Shown here one piece after another: positions 24,501-39,500 of a DNA stretch of 64,000 bases. Under the pieces are notes generated by a model. That model was not told where the DNA came from. It worked only from the letters and a program-made list of their open reading frames with translations, and did not search any database. Position 1 is the first letter of the stretch. Each line of letters opens with the position of its first letter. Source of the DNA: Sphaeramia orbicularis. Taxonomy: Eukaryota; Chordata; Actinopteri; Kurtiformes; Apogonidae. The stretch is taken from NCBI RefSeq assembly GCF_902148855.1, contig NC_043969.1, positions 20,314,442 to 20,378,441 of the forward strand, given 5' to 3'. The position numbers and the translations under genes were made by a program.

Positions 24501-27500
24501 GAAGCCTGGTGTGATTGTAAGCTCAGGAAGTGGTATGGCCCCACCATGCTGCTACATCAGCAGCATGTGATTTTTACATGTGCAAAAGGAAGTGGTGAAG
24601 AGGTCACCGCGTGCTGCTTTTATCGTCTTTAATTCTACTGTGGCAAACACATTGACACCTGAAGATTCATTCTAAGGCTTGATGTTTTGAATTGTTTTCT
24701 GAAGTGCATATGACTGTGCAGTAAATTAAAGCAGTGTTTGCTTTGCTCTCCACTGTGAACATAGCATCATCTCTTCACACAGACACCCATCAACGTTTGT
24801 ATTTTGCAGTTACTTGGGAAATATCATGTTGCTGGTGCCAACTTCAGCTCAGTCTTACACAATAGCTCTGAAAAGTGGAAATGTTATTTAGGCATTCATA
24901 AAAAGCAGTTACTTGCTCTGTACTACTTCTCATCAGTTTGGGAAGTCACAGTGTTTACTTGTTTAGGGGTGATGGCAGGGCCATGAGTACCTACCTCATA
25001 ACAAACTTTTCCCCCCATAGTTGTGGTTGTTAAATGGGTGGGGCTGGAATTTGCAATGTAAACACATTCCTTATTAAGGTGGAGGCCTTCCCACGAGGAA
25101 CACAACTTACAATGTCTCTTTCTGGAGAATTGGTCCTGTCAGGAAGTAACCCCACTTAACCTCCCATAGTGACCAGACCATGGCAAGGGCGGAGATGCAT
25201 CATTGTCACCACATTAATAAATTGCAAGTTAACTGATATGACTTGAAGCTTGAAACTGTTTGTTATTCCCTTTTCTTGACATAGATATGTGAAAAAAGCA
25301 CAGTATGTGGCAGGTCACTGATAAATATGGCATGGATGGAGATGAGAGAGTAACATATAAATGTTAGGAATTGTGATTATGTGAATTAAAACCTAATATT
25401 GTGGGTCTGCATTATATGAGAAAATCTGCAGCATGGAGTAATAGTTTTCAATATTTTCACAATAGTATGACTGGGAATAAATAACCTAGGGCTGAGCAAT
25501 GAATTGATTTTAAATCGAAATTGGATTTTTTTTTTTTTAAGGGTAATTGTCAAATCAATTTCACCTCTCTCGTGTCTCCAGGCTGCGCACATCTGGGTTA
25601 CCATAGGCCCCTCCTCCTAACTGTGAGAGCAGTCTTTCACAGAATTCTGTGTAATGTTCACGGACCTTAAATCTGTGATGGCACCACAGAATCGCCGAAA
25701 ATTCTGTGATGGGCCCACAGGAGTGATACCAATGTAAGCCGTGGTCCACACAGATTCCCCAATTCAAATATAACTGCATGGGGATCACTCATCTTACATG
25801 GTCCATGCACACATGCATGACTGATGCCTGTCACTGACTTACATTGGTATAACTGTGGGCCCATTATGGAATTTTTGGCGATTCCCTGATACCATCACAG
25901 ACTTGAGGTAGGGAGCAGTGTCTTTTGTAGTTTTACCCAAAAATCGAAATTGAAAATTAACTTTTTAGTGGAAAAAATTGGCATTCTATTTTTGGCCAAA
26001 ATGGTGCAGTCCTAAAATAACCCAACTAACCTGGTAGTTCACACCACAGTGACACCACTTAATCTGTGTATAGCTCAAGTTCAGTTGGTCAAATTATTCA
26101 ATTGCATAGTCCATGTATTTCTTACATTGTTTTTCATGCAATGTGTGACGTGTTAATTAGACATGTTCATATTGCAATGACAAAGAAAAAAGTTACTTAT
26201 TAGTCAGCAGCACAAGCTTATGATATATGCAAGATGTCCTCTTTTTGTTATGAGATGGATTGACAGAGCAGCAAAGTAAAGATGGTGCACAGCCTCTCTT
26301 TTCTTTTGAGACTAAATCTTGCCAGTTCCTCTCACCCTGGAGCTCTTACAGTATGCAAATGAACAGAGTTTCCCTTGACTGAGCTGGTCTCATGCACAGT
26401 TGCCTGTAGTTCATAATTATTTTACTGCACAATATGTGATACTGTTCACTGATAAACTATGCTGTGACTGTTTTTACAGTGTACTTTTATTTTTGCATAC
26501 ATACTGTTACAGCAAAACACTGTACTGCTGGTAGAGTAGTTTTTCCTCTGTGTAAAAGGGAGTGAAGGTGTGTGTTGTGGTAGTCTCTGAGCTTCCTGTA
26601 ACTGTAATATTAGGTGCTACACTGTACCCGACTGGAATCTGGAATAGGTGTAGCCTAATATGGGATGACCCCGATTTTAAGACGAATCCTCCCTTCACAA
26701 CACAGTTTTACAGAGTGAAACAAAGCAGCATATACAATTTTATGCTTAACATTATATCTTTAATTAAAATCTAATGAAACTAAATGAATAAAATAAAATG
26801 TTGATTTAATTTAGCATTTTCAGTTTCTTGACAATTGTGTCTTTTCACGGTGAGTCCTTAAGGGCTGCTGGACTTTTACTGTCTGACCCAGTTTCATCTT
26901 CATGAGGCAGGGATCTGATCACCCACCTGCCTCAGGGTGCTGAAAAACACATGAACGCTCAAATACACAGATTCACTCGCCCTCTGTCAGCTTTTCTTCA
27001 GAACAGTATTCTACTTTAAATAGACATGCTTCTGTTTTACTTTTTTCAGTAAATCTATTTTTCCACTTATTTATCTAGGCCTATTTTTGTTGTTGGTTTT
27101 ATCTACTGGTCTTGAATCTGGTGTGATCATTTGCGTGATGTGATGAGTTAAAGTAGCAAGTTGTTTAGTTTGACATATGGAAACGTGGATGTTTTCCATC
27201 TACTTTGATGGCCACATACAGTCTGTGTTGACTAATTCATGGATTCGTCCTCATGGTCAGAGGTATCGGTTATAAATATACCTATTGTTTCTAACACTTT
27301 GCACAACAGACAGTGGACTGGTTTTGTAAAGAGTGAGTTGACAGGAGAACAAGTTTTGCACGGGGTAATAGAAGTGAATAATTTAGTGGTCGTGTCTAGT
27401 ATTTCACTGCCTTTAGACTCTGACTCCTTTGTGTATAACATTGTGTTTGTAATTGTAACACTAGGGTTCAATTCCTAGATAGTTATCAGGGCTACCATTC

Positions 27501-30500
27501 AAAAATTAGCAACTTAAAGTTGATCTAATATCAGTTATGTATCTTAACATACACAGAGATCATCAGTATAATATTGACAGGCGATAATGATGTTTGATTT
27601 GTAAATGTTGCCCATTACTTGAGATTTATTAGTGGAACTGTGTTAAGAAAATTCTTCATAGGCCCAAGGCATCCATTAGCGTTGTTTGATTGTCCAACAT
27701 ATATATTTGCTTATCTTTTAGTTCTATAGAAGTGTTGTTACCAACAGTTCTGTTTGTGTGATACTGTAGCCATTATTAATTTTAACCGGCAGGCACTGTA
27801 CATAGATAAAATGAAGTTACTAAACACACAAGGCCCCTGATATGCCTGAATAGCTGAAAATGAGAGTAAGGCAGAATAGACTGTGATGAGCAGGATGTAT
27901 AAAATGTGCACATGAAGAGCTGCCCTTTAAAACAACCTAGACCCAAGTCAACTAGTTAAGAAATGGTTAAGAAAACATTCATGGTAGACTATTAATATAT
28001 TTATAATCTGTGCCCTATTTAAGCATATTTTACCCAGAGCTGTTTCTCTACCACACATCCTTAAGATAATTCAGGCTAGGCTACATCATAAAGATAACTT
28101 ACCATCAGATTGGATGGGGAAGAACCCTAAGCTTTGCCTTTCTTTTCCTATGTATGTGTTTTTGTGTAAATTTAATTTTGAGTACAGCTTTTTACTTTAT
28201 ATGGGTACATGTTTATCGGGTTCCAAGTGCTGTCAAAATGCAGAGGAGTGATTACTACATAGTAGGTCAGTATACTTCTGGGGAAACTCCGCAATGTGCA
28301 ATAATGTGCAGTATTACAGTGGTAATTTAACATGCACTTAAAACATATGTTGCATAGTAGTATGTGTATGCCAGCTATATGGGGTCCTATGTCTTTCTAC
28401 TTTAATAAATACCCTGTTTACATAGCCTCTGCCCTCTGAATAAAAAATGAAATAAATTATTATAAGCATACTTACACTGAGGAAATTGCATGTAATTCAA
28501 ACAGGCTTTTGCAATGTGTTCCATCATCAATGTTGCTGACAAGGAAAATGCAGTTCATCGGTCAGCACTAATACTTGGGACAACAGATGAATGAATCCAT
28601 TGCAGAAAATGTGAGGGAATGGAACTGCTGTGAAACGTCACATCCTGTGTTTGCATATGCAGGCATCAATAGGTAAAAATACATTTGGATTTGAAGCTGA
28701 GTACAAAAAAGCTCCCTTGCTGACCTGTAATGTCCCCTGTTTGGTATTTTTTCTGAACATGTATGATCTTTTAACAGTTATATTCATAGTCAGGTGTGGT
28801 TTTCTTACCTCTGCCAGGAGGTATTGTGATCACTTTGCTTTGTGTGTTTGCGTGCGTGCGTGCGTCTTTGTTTGTTTGTTAGTAAGATAACTCCAAAAGT
28901 TATGGACGGATTTTCATGAAATTTTCAGGAAATGTTGATACTGGCACAAGGAAGAAATGATTAAATTTTGGTGGTGATGGGGGGGTGGGGCAGATCTGTC
29001 TTGGCAGAGGTCTGTGCTCTCCAAGTGCTTTTCTTGTTCCCATTGCAATTAATCTAAGTATGACTATGGTTGGTTAATGGTCATAAGATTTTCTGAAACT
29101 TACCTAAAAACTGCTAGGCAACAGAAACACAATATAGAAAGCTTCACCTGCACTCTTATAATCTTATGGTAAATCATTTCAAATGTGATTATGTTGCATT
29201 GAGTGTGCTTTTTTTGGCTCCACTCTCCCTCTGATAGTGGTAACATTGTGCTTGCAGGCTAAATGCTGATTGTTCACCTTCACAGACAAAACAGGCAGTG
29301 ACCTTGCAACCAGCAGTACATTAGTTCTCACTTACCGTTGGATCAAGAAAAAAATAGTCTGGCAAGCATGCTGGGAGCTTAATATAAAAGCCTGCTGATG
29401 GCTCTTTTTGACTGTAACAGTTCAGGCATTTTTAATTTGGCCCATTGTGGCATGAGCTGTGACCTCCTCAGGAAAATGAGCAAGGCTTGTGTGGGCTAAT
29501 GGGTGTTGCTACATAATGGAAGTTTCTATATTAAGGGAGATTGCTTGTTCTTTTAATGTACTGACAACCTCAGTTTAGTCAATGGCAGTTAGGAGAGAGC
29601 TTCACCCACGTCCTTTGTTGTATATTAATCCCATTCTTTTTCTGTCAGTTCATCTCTATCATTATTGATCGCTGTCATTTTCCTCTCTCTCTCACTGTCT
29701 TCCTCGTGCCAGTTTTGTAAACCACCTTGTCAGCTTGTTGCTTATTAAATGACCCCATCCTGAGAAGTGCGACCTGGCCCATGTCCAGACGAGGTTTTCA
29801 CATGCAAAGCCTTCAAATTAAATTGACTCCTGTTTCTATTTGTCCCACCTACAGACGAGGACTTAATCCACCCCACAGAGTCAAGTCCATCTCTATGACG
29901 ACCTTCACACAACAGGAAATCGAGTTCCTACAGAAACATGGCAATGAGGTAGGCATCGCCATTGTTTGGTCTCTCACAATTAATTAAGGTTCATTTTAAG
30001 TGGTCAGTGCAGTTAAACATTTCATCTACGGTGTATCCTGTTTTTCATAAATATAACTGAAAAGTGTGAATGCATGTGAAATGCATTTGTTGAGATTTTT
30101 TTTGTGTGCATTTTTAGAATTACCAGTACTTTTTTTTTTTTAATTCCTGTAGAACAGATGTTCCACTTTGGCTCTTCACCAACTTCAGTACTCGATCCTC
30201 CCCACTATCTGAATCCCATAATAGGCTATCAACCTTAAAATGAGAAAAGATTTGTTATTTCCTGGTACTTTTTTAAATTTATCATCCCTCTAGATTGGTC
30301 CTTCCTGCGCTTTTTCAGCTCAAGACCCAACAAACCATTTTCATGTCTCCTTAAGATCAAAATCTACAAAAATACACCATGTACTGCCTTATTGTTTACA
30401 TTGTTATTCTAACAAGCAATGTTGAACTAAATGCACTTTGTTGGAATGTCAGACTGTCAGTCACTGACAGTGAGACTGACAAGTAATGTTCTCAAAGCCT

Positions 30501-33500
30501 CAACACACCTTCTAACAGATGTACAAGCCAAGTGCGAACATACACAGTGTCTTACATTTCCTCTGTCAACACTGTCTTTTACATTGTTTTCATCTTGTTA
30601 ATATCTTTTATGTCAATTTTGTGTTTTTCTTCTTTTTTAATTACATAAATAAATTCATATTCTGGTTTAGCACATTTTACTTTGCCAGTTGGAAATGTGA
30701 TAAACGGTTCCATGACACATTTTGGAAAAAAAGCTCTAGGCAGTTGAGTGTAAATATTGTTAAAATATTAAATGGCATGCTCTTTTTTTTTTGATCTGAC
30801 AGTCCCCTTAAAGGCATTTTAACACAGATTAGTTGATAATGAGATGTAAATTTTCACTGCAAAAGCTTGTCAGTTTCAGTGTTAGTCATTATTACTAGTA
30901 ATCAGCATTAGAAATATACATTTTTGTGTACCCAATCACTCCATGATGTGGCTTGTTAAGGGTTACTCTAATACAACATGGTCATATCATGAAGTATTGA
31001 ATAAGAAAGCCTGTTAGTGAAACCTCTATTCGTATTCAGTCTTGATGCTTCTCCGTCACATCTGCATACCATCAGACTCTAACAGGTTCTCCATACTTCT
31101 GCTGTATAGGATAATCAAAGTACATCTTCATTCAGAAACCATTTCTGGTAAACAGAGTATGAAATGGAGCAATGCTGCCTGAGAAGCAGAGCCTAATAAA
31201 AGCTGTAGCAACGTAGTTGAGCAGGCAGACGCACGGGAGGCTCAAGGTTGGAACTGCAAATACACTTCAAGGCTGCTATATAAATACTGCTGCCTTCAGG
31301 TTGCTATTTGTCTTTTGGCAGAGAGCACCTGACAGATACACAGGTAAAGTAGCAGGATGTAATGAATAATCAGCTAATAGAACTGATTAGAATGTACAAT
31401 AAAGCAAGCTGCTGTTTTTACTTTATTTAAAATCAACTTTATAGATTACCTGATTACTTTTTCAAAATACCAATAAATACTCTTTAGACTTTGGTCTAAG
31501 GTATATTACTGTGCAATTGCTATGCTATTTGTGCCTTATTTTTTCACTTCCTCTTGCCATTCCTTCACCTTGTTAAAAATGTTCTTGGGTATACTCACTG
31601 CAGTAGATAATGGAGGTTTTATTTTTCCATGGGTGTGTGGCTGCAAAACATGTTCTAACAAAATTCACTTTCTCTTCAATCCTGTATTCCAGTTATGTAA
31701 ACAGATCTGGCTAGGCCTTTTTGATGAAAGAACCTCATCAGTACCAGACTTCAGAGAGCCACAGAAAGTTAAGGAGTTCCTTCAAGATAAATATGAGAAA
31801 AAGAGATGGTAAGTCTGTTTAACATGCTGACAGTGCAAAGATGTGAACAATCCTCTGGCAGTGGGCATGTTGCTTTGTCTTTGTTTTTCTCTCTGGCTTG
31901 GAATGTCTCACAGGCAGCTCATAGCCAGTAGCCCCAAGCAGTCCACCAGATAGCCTTTTTTTATAGAATGTAGGTTGTGACTGTAAAGCTCCTAAATGTT
32001 CTACGTGTAGTTATTCTAGTAATTTATAGGGGTAATTTTGTATGAATATGTATAACATAAAGTACAATTTTTTGGATTGTTTCTGTTTGGTATGATGAGC
32101 AAGCTTCTGTCAAACCCAAAGTCACAAATTAGGGGTTTGTCATAACCAAATATGAATGTAGAGAGGCTGCATCTTTGCATCTTTGTAGTGTCTGAAATGA
32201 GTGTGTGCCACGTGTCTGTCTCTCAACATGTCACTACATGCTGTAGACATGCTCAGTCACATGAATTGTTCTCCCGTAGCACAGATACACACACCAGGCA
32301 TGGTAGTTTGCTGGGGTTATTGTTTGAAAGAATCATGTTAGCAATAGATCAAATTTGCACCAAGGAAACGTACCATTTCTATGCTTATTTGTCACTTTTA
32401 TCAATTGACACAAGACTAATAGCGCTGCGTGTGTCAATTTATCATTTGTAGACAACAGCTGTCTTAAATATTTGGAAGTCTTCCTAATTCTGACAGCATT
32501 AAAAAGAAAAAAATCTGAAATTTAAGGTTTAAGCATGAAAATTGGAGTTGAGTGTTTCGTTCTATATCAACACTGTGTAAAACTGGTTGGTTGGTCCCTA
32601 GGTACGTACCTCCTGAGCAGGCCAAAGTAGTGGCTTCACACCATGCATCCATCTCTGGCTCCTCAAACAGCAGCACCAGCAGCACCCCGGAGGTTAGACC
32701 ACTCAAATCACTGCTGGGAGAGTCAGCGCCCTCGCTACACCTTACCAAGAACACCCCACCCAATCAGGTGTGATAGTTGTAAATATTTGTTTTGCATGGT
32801 AAATCTGTATTTGCTCTCTCCAAATAAGGACCTGTATCATCATCAGGTTGTCTACACTGTATCTTGTGCTAGCAACTTAGTAAAAATATATAATTAGACC
32901 ATATAATAACGCATACTACATTTCAGTATTCAGTAATATCCTAATATAGCAATACAGTGAGTGGATTTGTTTTCTCCTTTGTTTTGTCATTTTGTCATAC
33001 TAATGGCTTTCCTTCCTTCAGTGTTCAAATGGAGGCTGTCATAGATTTCCTGACTGAAAGACATGCATTGTTGTTGTTTTTTAAAGATATATCTTTTGTC
33101 TCTGACAGTCTCCAGTGGTTAGCCGTGGACAATCCCATCAACAGCAGTTCCATGACAAGAAGTTTGACCTCCTCAGTGACTTGGGTGGAGACATCTTTGC
33201 TGCCCCACCCAACATGAATGCTGGCGCCAACTCCAGTTTTGCTAACTTTGCACATTTCAACAGCCACACAAGTAAGGAACAGTAAAATAAGTCATTGATT
33301 GATTAACAGAAATCGCAAGGCGGATCACAAGGGTTTGCGTATCTGTAGTAACATGTTATGTTATATTACATGATGGGATGCGTGTATGTATTTTTTTATT
33401 AATCAGTTTTATCTTCATTTATCTTATTCTGTACTTGATAACAGAATATATAACAATATTCTCCATTTTGGGAGTACTAGACCTCAAGTTTTGTTGCACT

Positions 33501-36500
33501 CTGCTCAAAGCACTCACAGCGATATTAATGGATATAATCTAATACTTCTTATACAGTGTGGCAATAGTTGTGGATTATGCACAATAAGTTCAACATGTGA
33601 GCAGCCACATATTTCATTGGATACAAAACACAGCCATACATTATAGAATAGTATCGGGTGCATTGGACAGTCATACATCTCCATGGTTACTAATGGCTGT
33701 AACACAGGGGTATTAGTGTTTCCTGCCCCGTGGAGGATAATGTCCTCTCATTTCCTCTTCAAAGAGCAATCAAGACTCACTCTTAATGGAGTGACAAACG
33801 TAGCATCTCCACAAAGCAAATATGAGACATAAGATTTGTGGTGTGTACTACTAAGCCCACACATACAACTTTGTTTGAGACCGAGGTCAGACTACATGGC
33901 ATTTTTCTCTGTTTGCGAGGGTTGGTGTCTGGACAGATTAGGCATCTGTACAACTATAATCTCACGTGACATTGTTTGTTCCCTGATGAATGTTACTGAC
34001 TTACGACACACATGATAATAATTAAGAAGATGTTATCAACGGATAGTGAGGAAAAAATATGTAAATGTATATCACAGCTTTAGTTACTTTAAAGCTAATT
34101 TAGGTTCAACAAGGTAGTGTATAAGGTTACAACTTTTATACTAAAAGGAAAGAATGAAAGTAGAGGATTTCTGATCCATTGCACATATGTGATGCTCCAT
34201 CTGTTCAGGTAGAGCCTCTGTTATTATAACTTTCATAACTGCAGGCACAGTTTTAAAACCTTGGCTTGAGCTGTTTAAACACTGGCATCTGAAGCCGTGT
34301 GCGATACTGGGGCAGAACTTAAACTGATGCAGCTAAATTCTGTGATACTGTTGAATCTGTGTTGGGAAAGGCCTAAAAAAAAGAAAAAAAACAATGGAGC
34401 TGTTCTGGGATCACATGTAGAGGACAGCATGGGCTGTTAATCCTCCACAAAGAACTCAGGTTAGAAAAAAAAAATACTGATCTCATCTGTGTTTACAGCT
34501 GTGATTGCAGAGTGCTCTGGGCTTCTATTGGTCAGCTTCATAAGTGTCTGAACCTGTTGTGGAAAATCCAAACATGCTTGATTTTTTTTTTTTTTTTTTT
34601 TTGTCTCAGATGCAACGTTGGTTGTTCTCCACTGTGTCACACGGCACAAGATAAAACAATAGTCATGTCTGCCACCTTTGCTCTTTCTCAAACAAACTGA
34701 TGACATATCTGCATGAATTGGGCTAATTTCATGTAGTTTGACTATAGTCTTGAATGTGTTCCATCCGTATCTTATGGAAGAGGGTGAACGTCAGGCTCTC
34801 ATGTCTCTGTAGTTGCTCCACAATGTGTTTATTCTGTGGTCATTCCTCATATTTACCACATAATCCATTGTATTTGTTTTGTAGTCACCCATGCCCTTGT
34901 CATTTGTACACTGCCATGCTCTAATCATCTCATCCATTATATTCCTTTTGTTGTCTTTTTTTGCTCATTTCTCTGTCTGAACATAATCGACCATCTCCTC
35001 CAGCACCACAGAATGCCAGTGCAAATACAGACTTTGCAAATTTTGATACATTTGGAGCTTCTACTGGGCCAACAGGTGGTTTCCCCTCTGCTACCCCAGC
35101 CCCATTTCAAGCTTCAAATACAGGTAGAGCAAACACCCCACTCTGGACAAATAAAACAAATCTGCATCAGTCTCACTGAGAAACATTAGCTTTCATGTCC
35201 ATGCAAACACACTCACATAGTGGTTATTTACATCTGTGGTACATTGACATCCATGTTGTTGGCCAGTCATCACTTTGGTTGCTGTGCTGTATGTTTTTGT
35301 ACTGTTGTCACACAAATCCTCTGTGTCATCTGTGTACACGTGTCCATATGTGCACAGTCCCTTCATCTGTTGTATGAACTGAAAGATCCCTCTGCACCAC
35401 CAGATGTGTACATACATTCCCACTTTTAATGACATTTACAACAGGAAACCAAGCCAAAGTTTTATGAACAATGATTTAAAACAGATGCAAAAATTTTGTT
35501 TATTTAAACTATAATGTGTATGTCCCAGTGGAATACTTTAGGAAGTTGTTTATGTTGGCATTACTTCATTAATGGATGTGTGATTTAATCAAATCTTAGC
35601 TCTTTAAAGTGGCATGTCAGTCCACTGCGGATGATCTCAAATATATGTTGGAAGTATACAAATTTCCGAAGCTCAAATCATTTGTCCATACTTCTCCTAG
35701 GGAGGAAACTGTTGTCCTTATCTCACCTTTCCATATTTCCCACCACGGCCTTCCTGTAGCAAAACTGCACATGTCATCCAATAGGTTGTGCAGCAGTAGC
35801 AGGCTGTTTGTCTTCTAACCTGAACACATTCACAATACACTCATACAAACTGGCTCTCACACAATCACATAGGCCCCACTTTGCCTACTTCCACGTCATG
35901 TACAGCAGCGCCCTCTGCTGGAAGCTGAGCGTTGATGACTATCTCCGTGTGGAGCTGCAGTGACCTCTTGATGTCTATTGCATGATAAATAAAGCTCCTC
36001 TCTCTCGTTCATGGCTTTGTAAGATAATCCCTCTCTCTGAGACTGTTGTCATTCCGGCCTCTGCTGTTCACTCTGTCTTGTTTTTTTTTTCTGTCATTTG
36101 CTTAGCAGCCATTGATTTGCATAGATATCATGCTTCTTTTTTCATTTTCTTTTTTTAAATTGCACCTCTGCTCCAGTTGATTTTTACTTTCTTTTGTCCA
36201 CCCTGTCTTACATTGCTCATTGCCCCATTTTTCCTTCCCTCCCTCTTTGATTTTGGCTGCCAGCGTTCACTGTGCTCTCATCCAGCCGCAGTATGGGTGA
36301 GTTTGCCACTGCTCTGCCTCTCCAGGGTGCACACAGTAAGTCTCTCTCTGAGCTTGCCCTCTTAACAGATTTCACCCTCTCTATTGCCTCTAGTGTGTTG
36401 TGACTCTAATCCTCTGCTCTCTCGTTGTAATGTGTGTCTCAGCATGTAGCTCTTTTGTGTGTCTGTAACTCTGAATCACACAGAATCCTACTGGCTGCAA

Positions 36501-39500
36501 ACAGTTGGTTACTTTTGTCACCACTGTCTGGCACTGATGGCAGACAATCATAACCATGTTACATCTAGCATTGTGATTCACACTGCGTAGGATGAATGGT
36601 ACTTAAAATATTTTTATAATCACATTATCTGATTAATGAAGAAGGTATAAACTAAAGTACTGAAGAACTTAAGAAAAATCTTTAGTTACTTTAAAATGAA
36701 TTTAGGTTCAATAATGTAGTGTGTGTATGTAGGTTCAGTTAAAATAAGGTTGTGTATATTTAGGTTCAATTAAAAATTATAGTGCTTAGCAAGAAGTAGT
36801 AGAAGCACAGTAAAAAAATGAGTTCAATTCAAAAAAGACAAAAAAACACATTCATTTGCAATTAAAACAGGTACTATTAGATGTTCCTGTCTCTTCAGCA
36901 GTGATTGGGAAACACTTAATAAACGCCTTAACATTCTTCAATATATTCCCCTTTCTAGAGACAAAAAATCCTCACCTGGATTTAACTAAGCAAATAGGAG
37001 AACAGGAAAGAACCTTCCATTAATTTACTGTTTTGATTGATATGTTCAGCCGGTAACTAGGTATCCAACTAATGCCGTGAGTCGCTTCTTATTTCTTAAA
37101 CAATCATCAGTTTGCTGGAGAGCTGAAAGATTGGAATGTGGAACAATAGAAAACAGTCATGTGGTTTGATGAGTCCACATTGGCAGAATGTCCAGGGTGA
37201 GAATGGAAGAAGATGATGCGATTTACTCCTCATGTCTAGTGCCTGCAGTACAAGCCTGTGGGCACAGCGCTACCTCATTTGGCCTAAGTTCATTTGTGTC
37301 CAACAAATGATGAAAAAAAATTTTGTGACATTGCTTAAGATGACTGAAATGATGTCACGGTGAATGCATGTCAGAATCAAAGCTAAAGGTCATCCAACAA
37401 AATATTATAATATACAACTTTTTTGGCCAGGCAGTGTATAATAGATGTTTTTTTTTCTGTTGATTATATGTATGTGCCTCCTATAAAGCAGGCTTATTAG
37501 TTCCTAAACTGTAAAAGCACAGAAGCGTATTTGCTGACTTGGGTTGTGTTTTACTAAAACCATCATCGCGAGCAGACAGACACGTCAGAACAGCTTTGAA
37601 ATAAAAGCTGTATTTGGTAAGGCTCAAAATGCATGAAAGACTGTACCTTACCCGCTGTTCACATACCTTTTTACAGTTTGCCCTTTCCTTGACCTAAAAG
37701 CTAGGTCTAGATAAATATTCCATGACATGCAGCTGCAGTTGGTTGACACAGAATTTTGTATTGGTTTAAGCACCATTACTTAACAAGACCTCCTCTCCCT
37801 TTTTTTACACTGGCTATGGGACACAGTATGGTGTCCCTTAGCCCTCCCTATTTTACCTCTGTCCAAAATATTTTCTTATGCTGACTGGGTAGTAAATGTA
37901 ATGGATACATAAAGATTGTTTCTCTGTGACTAACATATCCTAAAATTGATTACAATGTCATCTGCTCTGGAGAAAAGGTAATTTCCATTTGTAGACCCCT
38001 CTAAACAAGAAACCCAGGAGGTATCTATTGTGTAAAATTAGGAAAAGTTCTTGAAAAGAACTTTATATCCTGCAGCAAAAAAAAACTGACTTGCACAATT
38101 CGTTTTTTTCCCCAAGTAGTAGTAGTTTGTTTTACAAACAAATAGGGTTCATTTGTTATTACTGAGCTCAGTAATGCATCCAAAGTTACTAGTAGACTAC
38201 AGTTCTTTTTTTGACTACAATAAACGAAAACCTGCCCACTGTTTTCTGACACAGTGAATAGACTGTGGCTGTTTTGTCCCCTCAATCACTGACACTGATC
38301 CATCCTGGGCTATGTGTGAGTGGTTGAGCTCACATGTAGCCCATGTACCCAAGAGAAGGACGGCCTGGTACATCCTGTGCCACTTACAAAAATAAGTACT
38401 AATGTTGTGCCTTCTCTAGGGTTCGTAAGCTAGCAGAGTTGCGATCTGTCCTGTAGATAATGAAGGTGTGTCAGCCCCAGCCTGACTCCACCCCAACCCA
38501 ACGCTTCCATACAGCATCTTTTCTCCCTGTCCACCCTGTTTATGCTACTCAGGACCAACAATTAAGGCCCCCCTCATGACTATGTAATCTCTCTCTTTTA
38601 TGCAGGTAGCGCCTCAGGGGGACTAGCAAATGCCAATTTTGCAAATTTTGACAACTTCCCCAAATCGTGTAGTGCTGACTTTGGATCCTTCAGTTCCTCC
38701 TCCCAGAGTAACTCCACAGGAGCTGGCAGAGATGCTGTACAGAGTACTAGCGTCCCTGCCGATAGATACGCAGCCCTGGCTGACCTGGATAACATGTTTA
38801 GCTCTGCCAATACAGAGCAAGGTAAACTTCTCCTGCCTAGCCTGTTTTATAGATCTCAATTTAAATGATTGAGACTAACTGAAAAAAAAAAAACAAAAAA
38901 AAAACCCTCCAACAAAAACAATTATTTTAACTCCCTGTAAGTCTTTTTCCCCAATGTAGGGACAGACATCCCATCTCTCTAAGCACTGCTGATTAGATTT
39001 TCTTGAAAATATAAACATCTTAATCTAGAATACTTCATGCTGAGTTTAAACACACGGCTTTAATTTCTTCCTCTTTAAATTTGTTCCGTGGCCTCAGTAC
39101 CACTGAAGCAGCCTGTGTTTTAACAAGTCACTAAACAAAGGTGAATGGCTTTACTCCTCTGTTTTAAGGAGCGCCATGTCTCTCGATCTCATTGAAGATC
39201 TGTAATGTTGCATGGTGATGAAATATGTCACTCAGATTTATGTTAATTGTTACTGGGCTGGTACTAATTAATTTTGTTCATTTTCAAAATGTATTTCTGT
39301 GCTAAAAATGCAGATTTCCTACACTCAAAATTAATCTCAAACATTTATTCTTCATTTTTAATAGGTTCAATATGGCAGCTATCTCCGGACGTTTTGTTTG
39401 TTTATTTGAAACTGAAGAAAATGCCCTCCTGGATTGATTGAGATGTTGTGGACTGAACCTAGATCAGTTGTTCTATGTACTGTGTTCTGTTCCAGGAGGG

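Larger units (their letters stand above)
21679..29854. other. agfg1: Large first intron of agfg1
   Basis: This 8.2-kb intron carries no recognised nested gene. It holds a hAT-type MITE at 25487-26014 and an interspersed repeat fragment at 28806-29035. The rest is AT-rich single-copy-looking DNA. First introns of this size often hold enhancers, but nothing here identifies one. Confidence 0.6.
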
